Source of the DNA: Mucidula mucida
Lineage: Eukaryota; Basidiomycota; Agaricomycetes; Agaricales; Physalacriaceae
Direction of reading: 5' to 3'
Assembly: GCA_015501055.1 (NCBI GenBank)
Contig: JADNYV010000039.1
Location: 62,001 to 126,000, forward strand
DNA length: 64,000 bases
Shown one piece after another: positions 55,744-64,000 of the stretch. Position 1 is the stretch's first letter, and the number at the start of each line of letters is the position of its first letter. The translations under genes were made by a program, and so were the position numbers. The notes under the pieces are model-generated. The model was given only the letters and a program-made list of their open reading frames with translations, was not told the DNA's origin and ran no database searches.

Positions 55744-58468
55744 TCAGACCACCGTATTCTCCTTAGAGCCAAAAATCTCCCTCTTCGTCGCAGTCAAAGA
55801 TCCTGGAAGAATCTTCCCTTTGAGCTTGAAATCATCATCCATTTTCGCTTTCAAACTGCTCTCCATCTCGAAGCTCAGATCGCCGAGGATGCTCCAGTCT
55901 TCCTCCGGCACCTGGTCAAGCAGACTAGGCAGTTTGGCTGGCTCATCGCGCTCTCGTCTTGAGCGTCTCGCTACCGGTGATCTCGCAGGCGACGATAGGG
56001 CTCCCGCGCCTGGTCCACCCAAACCAAGCGAGTCAACCATGCTGACAAAGGAAACAAGAGCTCGCCGCTCGTCTTCCAACTTGACGCGCAACTAAGTATC
56101 GGATGTTGAGAGCGTGAGACCCGGAGAACAACGAGGAACAGACCTTCTTCTCCTTATCCAGCTCGCGGACCAGTTCATCGGCCCATCGCTCTTTCTCCTC
56201 CCTCTTTGCAATCTCAGCGGCAAGCATCTTCCGTAGCTCAGCTTCGCTACCCTCGATGCTTTCAGGTGGCGGTATCGCAGCCTCCAAAGAGAGGATTTGT
56301 CTTGCTTGAGACTCTAACTGCACACGCGCCGCCAACAATTCCTGTTGAAGCTGGGGGAAAAATTTGGCATATGTCATTCAACGGCGGAGGAAAACATACC
56401 TGATAAGGCTCCATGTCAAAGTCAACCTTGACCGGACTGCCGGGTCGCGACTCGCCGGATTCATCCACGGTGTTGCTGGTCAATATCAACTTCGTGAGCT
56501 GTTGGATACGATTGTTCAGATCCTTCATCGCCTTGCTTTCGTCGGTCTTCTCCTTCGCCGACAAACGACGAGTCAGCCTCTTGGGCGAATTATCCTCAAT
56601 AGCAGCCTCCTTCTCCGCAAGGCGTGCCTTGAGTTCCTCGATTTCCTTCCTGTAGCGCTCAATGAGAGCATCCGTATCGATGACCTCTTTCTTTTGGGCA
56701 TTCAGCTGTTCCGAACGTATTAGTTCAGTACTCAGCGTGACTAAGGCAAAAGATGCAACGAACCTTGACGCTCTTGATGCGCTTGGCGAAGAGGAGCGTG
56801 CTGGTGCTTTCTGTAATCGCGCTGGCATCTGGATTGATGGTGCAAATCACACTGATTCGGGCATTTCCAGAAAGCGAAGGTTGAAGCATTCTCGTTAGTT
56901 TCGAGTTGCGATAGGGGACGTGATCACTGAAAGAGGATTAGGGCATAGCGACCAGCGTAGGGAATGATTATGAACCTTTTGCCTTTAGCCGAGTTTTCCG
57001 CTAGCGTACCAATAACGCTTCCGAGAGTCAGGAGACTAACATAGCGTCAGCGGGCTTGAGTTCACTGAGAATGGAGTGACTGACCTAGTGTTAATGTATT
57101 TACCCTCGCGCGTGCGCTCTTTGTCGGAAGTTGCTTTCTCAGAGCCGGCGAGATCAATAAGGCTCTATTCCAGTTATGAGATGCAACAAAAATGAGCAAA
57201 AAAAATTCAAGCACTGACCAAAACAGAAGTCTGAACGCTTCGCCCACCGACAGCTTGGAGACGGGGACCTGGTGTTTGTCGCCCGCCCAAACCTGGTGTT
57301 TGTCTGCCTGAGGCACCAGGCGTCTGGCGGCCATCTGAGCCGCCGCTGCGTTCTCGGCTTTCAATCACCAGCCGGAAGACACTGTGACTGCGACTACTGC
57401 GTTCATTCCAGTCTGTACACGCCGTTCGGCGATGGCTCTCGCCACGTTTCAGGACCTCGTGGATGCCCTTCAAGCTGGTCACGACCTCTTCTCGCAACGG
57501 AGTTAATATAATCTCGCCGCCGACGCCACCTTGGAGGCCTACAGCGGCACTACCAACTGGAGCCAAAAGATCGTGTATGGTCTCGTTGTAGATTTCCAGA
57601 TACGAACACCGCAGGAGATATTCGCGGGTCTCGTTGTGCTTGATATAGCGAAAAACATCTTTCATTGAACGAGGGATGATGCCCGGTTCGTCGTCGTCAC
57701 CGGACAGCGTGTACGTCTTCCCGGAAGCCGTCTGGCCATACGCGAATACGACAGCATTGTAGCCCTCCATGGCGGCGGACACATGAGACTGAGCAACAGT
57801 AGAATAGATGGGTTTATTGGGAGAGCCAGTGAGGATAGCGTCAAAGTCGAATTTGGCGGCATCCGAGTTACCTTTGGCGTAGGATGGGTCGAGGGAGATA
57901 GTGGCTGAGCCCGGAGTGGCCACCCATGCAGAAGGCTTGTCGCTCGGTCGTATACTAGCTTCAATCAGTATGAACTAGGGAGCAGAAGATAAGTTATGCT
58001 TTACCGAACAGAGACCATAACCTTGTCCTGCTTGCCATGGTTGGCCCGCAACCAGGCTTCATCTATTTCTCCAGACACGTCTGCCGCATCGACCGTCTCA
58101 AAGTCGACCAGCACTTCCTCTGGATCGACGTTGCTGACGTCCATTTTGCTGGGAGGCTCATCGATACCGGGCGTGTTGGGACGGGACGGTGTTTTGGGGC
58201 GACCCGAGGCTGGCGAGCCCGGCACTGGAGCTAATTTCGTGCTGCGTGCCTCAGAAGAGATAGAGGCTTTGTACCGCTTATGCGTTGAGCCGAGGAGGCT
58301 ATTGCCAGTACGGGTCAGGCGGCTGGTAAGCGAGTCGCCCTTGGATGTGGACGACGACGAAGATCCAACCGAGCTCGTCGACGACGACGACGACAAAGGT
58401 CGTTTAGGGGTGAATGGAAGGCGGCTAGTGCGCGCAATCTTGCTGGCAGGCGTACTTGGTACGGACAT
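55744..58468 (-). CDS. kinesin-7-type (CENP-E/Kip2-like) motor protein
   Basis: The start is at 58468 with a Ser/Thr/Pro-rich N-terminal extension of about 150 residues (RLPFTPKRPLSSSSSTSSV). The motor then begins at KVMVSVRIRP. The P-loop is AYGQTASGKT, followed by YNETIHDLL, NERSSRSHSVFRL (switch I), SLIDLAGSEKATSDKERT (switch II), REGKYINTSLLTLGSVIGTL, VPYRNSKLTRMLQPSLSGNA, ISVICTINPDASAITES and TLLFAKRIKSVKV (neck). Coiled-coil stretches follow (ALIERYRKEIEELKARLAEK, AELRKMLAAEIAKREEKERW), then a Ser/Pro-rich tail with a stop at 55744-55746. The family drives plus-end-directed movement on microtubules; the order of an N-terminal extension followed by the motor fits Kip2-like fungal members. 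A Gly/Gln/Thr/Pro repeat lies inside the motor (separate entry). Introns are short; no defect seen. Confidence 0.9.
57265..57335 (-). repeat. in-frame repeats inside the kinesin motor
   Basis: Three copies of GRQTPG with short spacers lie between the switch I segment (SSRSH..LVIESRERSG) and LAGSE. The DNA repeats GACAAACACCAGG. An insertion of about 40 residues at this surface position is unusual for the conserved core. Confidence 0.8.
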
Positions 58469-58863
58469 GCTGCTCGTCGTTGTCTTGAGGGATGGTTGCC
58501 GTGGGAAAATGGCCGAATCGAGAATTCCAACAGACGCGCCTCATCACGTGGTCGCTTGGCCCTTTAGACGGCATCTCCCGGCTTCTCATCAACGAATTTA
58601 GTATTACGCCCTCTAAAGTTGAGATCTCCTCATGTCTGACGCGGTTCAGCGAAGGTTTCTTCACTCAAAATTTCATTGTCCTCCTACTACTACGCGCGCT
58701 GCCAAGGCTCAGGGCTGTCAACTGTCCATCATTTCAGTGCGTACAGTAGCTCTCCTTCTTACTCTCTGACGTTAACCGCAATATTAACGCGATAAGCAAA
58801 GCCAATAGACGCGCTATATCACAACTGCTATGCGGGTGCTACAATTTTAGAATTTCTCCGTCG
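58469..58863. other. divergent promoter region
   Basis: This separates the minus-strand kinesin gene from the plus-strand DUF300 gene. No TATA box or repeat is seen. Confidence 0.4.
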
Positions 58864-59002
58864 GTGTCATCATTTTTTCCTCCGTCGGAAAATGCTTCAC
58901 CCTCAGCGCTCTGCACCGCCTTGGATGCTTTTTATGATCAGGATGATAGGACGTCTTTGAAACAGAAACATTGTACTCCTTCAAGCTACGACTACCTCAA
59001 CA

Positions 59003-60722
59003 ATGGCAAAGTGCCCCGCACAACCTCAGCCCTCGTCGCACGAACAGAGCCTGTGGAATCGGGAGGTTGGGATGCCTTCAAAGTGGAATGGGCCATATCA
59101 GGCATCTGCTGCCTCGTTGTACGTATTGAAACGTGCCTTGTTATATCGCTCACATCTCCTTAGACTATTCTCATTACGCTTTGGTCTGTGGTAAACCATT
59201 CGCGGTAGGCTGCTCTTTCTAGTAGTTCTGAGGGGCAACCCACCATTGATCGCGTAGACATTATGTTGTCCGAGACGAGCAGCGCCAAATGTACGTGTCT
59301 GGTTCTCCTGTTCGATATGTGCTTGATGATCCATTGAACAGACTCCGGATCCTGTACATGCCAGCCGTGTTCTCTCTTGTGTCTTTCTTATCATTCCACT
59401 ACTACGACGGTTATACGTACTTCTCACTTATAGACTCTGGTAAGCTTGCTTCTTGCTCAGGCTACCATGTCTCATGATTTCGCAGCATACGAGGTTCGCA
59501 CCCATTCGAAGGCTTAAAACGTCACTTACCTCCGTTTAGGCAGTCACCATCAGTGCTTTTCTGTAAGTTCTGACTTACCGTATTAGTCTTGTTACCTTAC
59601 TCGTTTAACTAGCCTCCTGCTGGTTCAGTATGTCGCGAAAAGCACAATGGGCGGCGACATCCATGACGCGCTTGCCATGAAGGAAAAGCGCAAGATGCCC
59701 CTCGTACGTCCTTGTCAGTCGCCGTCTACTCTTTCCATAATTCACCGTGTATGTAAAAGTTCACTTGCTTCCGTTATCGACCAACCAAGGTGCGCGACGC
59801 GATAAGCCGACTATGGCATGCTTTTAACGAGAATTTCAGCCCTACTTCGTGCACGCAATCAAATGGAGCGTGTTGCAGTTCGTCATCATTCGGCCCTTGG
59901 GTTCACTCGTCGGGATAATTTGCGAGGCTGCAGATGTTTTCTGCGAATCTGAGGGAATGGATCTCCATTACGCGTACGGATACATCAACATCATCACCCT
60001 CATCAGTATGATGTACGTCCCTTCTTGCCTTTTCATCCTTGTCCTAATCCATCCTAGAATCGCGATGTACGGACTGATCGTATTTTTCTTGGTAGTGAAG
60101 AGTAACATTGAGGAGAGGAAACCTCTGAAGAAATTCATCAGCGTCAAGTTCATCGTCTTCGTACCGACGTTACAGTCCTTCGTTTTGTCGTTCCTCAAGA
60201 GGAAAGACATCATTAAAGGTGTGCTCTTTCACACCCTTTAGTCCTCGGTCGTCCTAAAAGGATACACAGCCACTGATAGCCTCACGGCAACCGAGGTCAT
60301 GAACGGAATCAATTCGATGTTGATATGTCTTGAGGTATGACGAGTGTCCTTCAATCTCGCTGAGTTTAGCCTGAGTCACACTGCAGACGGTCTTCTTGGG
60401 GTTCCTGATGCGTAGCGCCTACAACGTTTCCGAGTACAAGAATCACAACCCTCTAGTCAAAGGCTTCATCGGTGCTATACTGGACTCGATCAACCCCCTC
60501 GACTTCCTCTACGAGATTGCATCCTCGCTGCCCTTCTTCGCGCAGCACAATCAAGCTGACCCGGCCACTCGTGGTCGTGGTTTTCAGCAGAACCGCCGTC
60601 ACGTCAGTTTCTCAGAGGCTTTCAATGTCGACAACTCGGCTGGTTACAGCGAACGCGTTGATTTGGGTCATTATAGGTCGCCGTCGAGCGTCCCTCTCAC
60701 GGTGGAACCTCAAGAGGTGTAG
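59003..60722 (+). CDS. Ostalpha/TMEM184-like (DUF300) membrane protein
   Basis: The likely start is MAKCPAQPQPSSHEQSLW at 59003. WDAFKVEWAISGICCLV follows in another frame with no intron between, so a small indel is suspected near 59060. Later exons join well: TILITLWSVVNHSR, RLRILYMPAVFSLVSFLSFH, YTYFSLIDSAYEAVTISAFL, LLLVQYVAKSTMGGDIHDAL, YFVHAIKWSVLQFVIIRPLG, LHYAYGYINIITLIS, IAMYGLIVFFLVVKSNIEER, KPLKKFISVKFIVFVPTLQS, and GYTATDSLTATEVMNGINSM spliced on to TVFLGFLMRSAYNVSEY. The polar tail ends SVPLTVEPQEV with the stop at 60720-60722. The order matches the fungal PF03619 family, seven membrane segments, proposed solute or lipid transport. Two decayed copies of its tail lie elsewhere in the window, each followed by repeat T. 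Confidence 0.8.
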
Positions 60723-60814
60723 TAAATACTGTATACTGCACTCTGTGTACGATTCTGCCTCGTTCAAAGCACGTCATTGAAGAATGAGCATTCTTTTCGT
60801 ATTGACATTTATGG

Positions 60815-61335
60815 TAGTCTCGTAAACCAGCTCAACGAGAGAAGATGGGATACTCACGATCGTCTCTTAGTAGAGTCTGGAACCTATGTAGGGGTACCTC
60901 ATAGGCTCACTTCGGACTTCGAAAATTGCAGATGCCGAACCTAACCACAGAGTGTGCCGTCGGACCGGAACCAGATGGATACAAGCTCGCAGCTTTTGCA
61001 CTACTGATGCATCATATACCTCGAAATTACTGCCTTTAGTTAAAATTGCATATCTAAGGTCTGTCTACGTTCATCATTCCTTGAATTTTCACTATAGATC
61101 ACCTGCAACTCGATAACAATCCTCCGAATGGCCGGATGCGCTGCAACCACTGCCCGCACTGCATTGAGGCGCTATGCCACATCAAACTCTCCATTATACG
61201 TAGAGTACACTGGTGAAAGTGGATGAGTGCTCAGTGAACACTGGACGATTTAGCGTGATTGGTAACAGCGGTAACCTTAGTGCATTTGAAACTCCGAGTG
61301 AGCCTCACAGGGTACCCCACATAGGCTCCAGACTA
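60815..61335. mobile_element. MITE-like element with 9-bp target duplication
   Basis: 521 bp beginning TAGTCTCG and ending CCAGACTA, flanked by direct copies of CATTTATGG (60806-60814 and 61336-61344). The longer inverted repeat joins 60870-60918 with 61289-61335, and one end carries about 55 bp extra, as in the element at 6748-7837. The termini are similar in sequence to those of that element (AGTCTGG.ACCTATGTGGGGTAC and a CTCGGAGTT block). The uninterrupted site is seen in the paralogous sequence at 43107-43115. No coding sequence. Confidence 0.88.
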
Positions 61336-61344
61336 CATTTATGG

Positions 61345-61879
61345 TGTGAGGCTACCTTTGAGTCAGAGGGCAGTGGTCTGGGTGACACGTCGTGATGATC
61401 ATCCCCTCAATAGCTGGCACTCCTAATTCCATTTCACTCTGTCTACGAAACAATACTCAATATCTGTTTCAGACCTAAAAATCAAGGCCTAAGGTAAATG
61501 TAGGTCTGATCCTCTCTGGATGGACTGGATGATTGCAGCAAGTCACAGACCAACGATGCGTCGCACGCCCCCAGGTAACTGCTGTCTACACTATGAACAA
61601 GTGCTGGTATAGTAGTTGTACAGTATCTGTAGTCGTAGCGTAGTATATCAGCACTTGCTCATAGGGTAGGCAAAGGTTACCCGGCGGTCAGTTTGAGGAA
61701 TTCGAGTTGGCCAGCTCTAGAGTTTCCTGACGGGCGTGTAGGACTGACTGAGGCTCTACACCCGACTGCTGTGAAAGTTCAGTTCATTAACGGGACAGGA
61801 CAGAACCTTTTGTTTTAAACTCGCGTCGCCAGAGGCTTAGGACCTTCCTTTTGAATAGCCAAGGCGGTAGGACACTCAC
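61345..61879 (+). repeat. dispersed repeat T, copy D
   Basis: The core runs to about 61816, with the shared hairpin at about 61574-61682. The tail GTCGCCAGAGGCTTAGGACC beyond the core is shared with copy A. It lies downstream of the DUF300 gene. Confidence 0.8.
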
Positions 61880-62599
61880 GTATAAAAAGATCAAAGAAAA
61901 CACGTCCTGCTTGTCATTCAAAGAGCGACTTCTGAAAGGAACATGTACTGAATATGTTCCATACTTGTGAAATGGCGCGATTAGAGGCAAAAACGATCAA
62001 AGAGTCTCTAAGGTATATCCCTTCGGTTCCTGGTATATTGCAAAGGTTCGGAGGACAGTTGCGCGCGGAATTGCGTCGTAAAGCAACAACGGAATTGCGA
62101 TTCACGAATGTTAGGCTACGGATGGCGCAGCCAAGCAAGACCAAGCACCTGAAGGATGTGGCACGCTCCTCGTTTCGAGTACTTCTCCTACTTGGTCACG
62201 AACCATTCCTCCAATTGGCAAGCGCCTATCGGCTGAACACGGTATCTGCAGTTCCAGCTTGAACGGTTCTTCCTCCACTCTGCTCGTAGAAAATCGCGCT
62301 CCGCAACTATCTACTGCGCGATTACCTCTTCGAAGCGAACTAGCTCCGTCGCACTGGTCAAACCGTAGTGAAACCCTGTCTTGGCACCGCTTCCAGCTCA
62401 TTGAAACGCTGCACTTACTCAGCTGAGGCGCCTAACTCTGTCGGAACGATGGATGTATCGCCATGTACGCGTCAGGGTCCATGTTTCACAAGCGGATTCG
62501 TACTCGGCAAATCCCACCTTGTTTCTTCTGGCTGCGCTACCCAATCACTGGCTGCGGCTTACGCACACTGCTAATAGCGTCGTAGGGAAGCCAGGATCA
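61880..62599. other. no gene recognised
   Basis: A plus-strand frame of 102 residues at 61954-62262 has an Arg/Leu-rich composition but no motif, and the opposite strand is also open. Up-region of the peroxygenase gene at the end. Confidence 0.4.
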
Positions 62600-62607
62600 T
62601 ATAAAAG
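62600..62607 (+). promoter_or_regulatory. TATA box of the peroxygenase gene
   Basis: TATAAAAG lies 64 bases before the start codon at 62664, followed by a CT-rich leader (TTCTCTTCTACTTTTTCTTA), a classic fungal arrangement for a highly expressed secreted protein gene. Confidence 0.65.
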
Positions 62608-62663
62608 CAATCGTCGACGATCATGAAAAGTATCTACTTCTCTTCTACTTTTTCTTATTTGCC

Positions 62664-63681
62664 ATGGTTTTCGTTTCCTCTTTACTATTCCTTCTTTCCG
62701 CCACTCTTGCCTTTGTCAAGCAAGCGTGTGCGTACCCAAGTGGTGATCATGTATTCGTTGCCCCCGGGCCGAACGATGCCAGAAGTCCTTGTCCTGGACT
62801 GAACAGGTCAGTACGCATGGCCGAGAGATGTAGGTGCAAGTCTAACAAGCTTTTTAGTCTTGCCAACCACGGCTACCTTCCACGCGACGGGAAGAACATC
62901 ACCATCCCAATCATGATGCAGGCAGCAAATGGTGAGGTTTTCGTATGGAAACGATCCATTGCTTGTTTCTCAACCTTGTCCTAGAGGGTTTCAACGTTCA
63001 ACCCGATGTCATCCTTCTCGCGGCCCGAGTCAGTCTCTTAACCTCGACGTATGCCTGGGATGCTTTCAGCCTGGAGGACATTAGACTGTTCGTGTGCATC
63101 TTGTTTCTCTTCATTCCCAGGCTGACCAGTATTCAAAGTCACGGTAATATCGAACACGATGCCTCCATTTCACGCATGGATGAAGCGCTCGGCAGCAACT
63201 GGGAGTTCAACGAGGATATTTATTCTGTTCTCGCCAACTCGAACCCGGGCTCGGATAATTACAATGCGTCGTCCGCCGGGGCCGTTCAGCACGAGCGCCT
63301 AATGCAGTCGTTGCGGGATAATAATGAGACGAGGAACACGCTCCACGAGATGACGATCCGCACGCGGGAAAGCGCTCTCTATCTCAGCGTCATGGGTAAT
63401 GCGACTACGGGAGAGGCTCCGAAGAAGTGGGTCCCGAAGTCTCCTGCCGTTGACACATCTGCTAATGTCGTTGTATCAGATTTGTAGATGTCTTCTTCAG
63501 GGAGGATCGTCTGCCAATTGAAGAGGGTTGGAAGAGGTCGACGGTCCCAATCACCTTTGACACCATCCATAATATTGAGCAGGTCATCTTCGAGACTTCG
63601 GATTGGGTTAGCAGTGAAGGACAATGTGCTTGGGTCAGGACCAGCCCCGGCGACGACCTATCTGTTGTTGGTCCTATATAA
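62664..63681 (+). CDS. heme-thiolate (unspecific) peroxygenase, short type
   Basis: Five exons join in frame: 62664-62806, 62858-62931, 62985-63087, 63139-63426 and 63480-63681, giving 269 residues. Signal peptide MVFVSSLLFLLSATLAF..ACA. The heme-ligand cysteine lies in SPCPGLN, followed by SLANHGYLPRDGKNITIPIM. EHDASISRMDEALG holds the conserved Glu-His-Asp that binds Mg next to a heme propionate. NPGSDNYNASSAGAVQHERL, FTIRTRESALYL-like TIRTRESALYLSVMG, and FVDVFFREDRLPIEEGW complete the fold. The length is that of short family members (about 230-280 residues). The family uses H2O2 to oxygenate varied substrates outside the cell; the substrate here is unknown. The intron after 63087 uses a GTTCGT donor. 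No defect is seen. Confidence 0.92.
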
Positions 63682-63805
63682 TTGCTTCGGCAGCGCGGAC
63701 TTCTCTACAATACCACTTGGGACTATTTCATTTCACAGTTTAGCTAAACCCCTTTTTCTACATATTTTCCTTTTCAAAGAGCTAAACTAAATTGGACAAT
63801 CTCTT

Positions 63806-64000
63806 TCATGCATAGTCGCTGTGAAGCCAACTTTCGCGAAACTCCACGACCCATCTTTCCTTCTTGACCACTTGTCCTATAACCTCCGTTCGCCATGGCG
63901 TGTCTGTCGCCTTCTTGAACTCTGGAGTCTTGAAGGCCTTCTCATCCGCCCATTCATGCAACGCTAGATACGTCGGAGCGTCATGCTCTGGTGAGCTTGT
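63806..64000 (-). CDS. 3' end of a small protein gene (partial)
   Basis: The frame is open from the right edge for 64 codons to a TGA at 63806-63808. It contains TYLALHEWADEKAFKTPEFK, then TPWRTEVIG and ends WLHSDYA. The pattern of an ALHEW segment followed by TPWR near the C-terminus recalls small fungal proteins with a dimeric alpha/beta-barrel (EthD-like) fold, but only the end is visible so no name is given. It is convergent with the peroxygenase gene, 124 bases apart. Confidence 0.6.
   Translation of the reverse strand, partial: TSSPEHDAPTYLALHEWADEKAFKTPEFKKATDTPWRTEVIGQVVKKERWVVEFRESWLHSDYA

Noticed and set aside
57996..58601. A 201-residue plus-strand frame over the kinesin N-terminus
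   Set aside because: It is antisense to the Ser/Pro-rich extension of the kinesin gene and shows no family features.

Overview
This looks like a chromosomal window from a basidiomycete, probably a wood- or litter-decaying agaricomycete. The genes are split by many short introns (about 45-60 nt, mostly GT..AG). Several products belong to families expanded in, or restricted to, such fungi: AA14-type copper lytic polysaccharide monooxygenases, a short heme-thiolate peroxygenase, a fungalysin, and HRD-containing kinase-like proteins. There are no operons and I saw no rRNA, tRNA or CRISPR. All exon models were read by eye from frame continuity, splice signals and family motifs; no search was run.

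Layout. 0-9.4 kb: the 3' end of a lysine-rich protein gene, a five-exon membrane protein gene (minus), an unresolved multi-exon region, and a basidiomycete-type hypothetical gene broken by a 1.09-kb DNA transposon with a 9-bp target duplication. 9.4-20.2 kb: diverged repeats, a dead fragment of an Unc93-like transporter gene, a coiled-coil protein gene, a damaged TauD/TfdA-like dioxygenase gene (minus) and the Unc93-like gene itself. 20.5-21.2 kb: the first copy of a dispersed repeat, called T here, that contains a long conserved hairpin. 22.6-30.0 kb: a fungalysin gene with apparent frameshifts, a reduced SNF2-type ATPase gene (minus) and an intact AA14-like secreted protein gene with 9- and 11-nt exons.

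30.4-43.6 kb is a nested repeat island bounded by inverted T copies. It holds a decayed F-box-like gene and a decayed copy of an Ostalpha/TMEM184 (DUF300) gene. That copy was split by a CACTA-like element and again by a 9-kb chromodomain Ty3 retrotransposon. The retrotransposon was itself hit by a deleted sister element and then partly inverted. 43.6-64 kb is mostly genic: a coiled-coil hypothetical protein (minus), an intact AA14 LPMO, a tiny two-exon gene, two tandem kinase-like genes, homogentisate 1,2-dioxygenase (minus), a kinesin-7-type motor (minus), the intact-looking DUF300 gene with a second 9-bp-TSD transposon and a T copy downstream, a heme-thiolate peroxygenase, and the 3' end of a small minus-strand protein gene.

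The secreted proteins (two His-brace proteins, peroxygenase, fungalysin) fit extracellular degradation of plant cell wall and protein; homogentisate dioxygenase serves tyrosine/phenylalanine catabolism. The window also records recent transposition well: two related DNA transposons with perfect 9-bp duplications, one with a paralogous empty site in the same window, and a retroelement whose duplications allow the order of insertion and inversion to be reconstructed.
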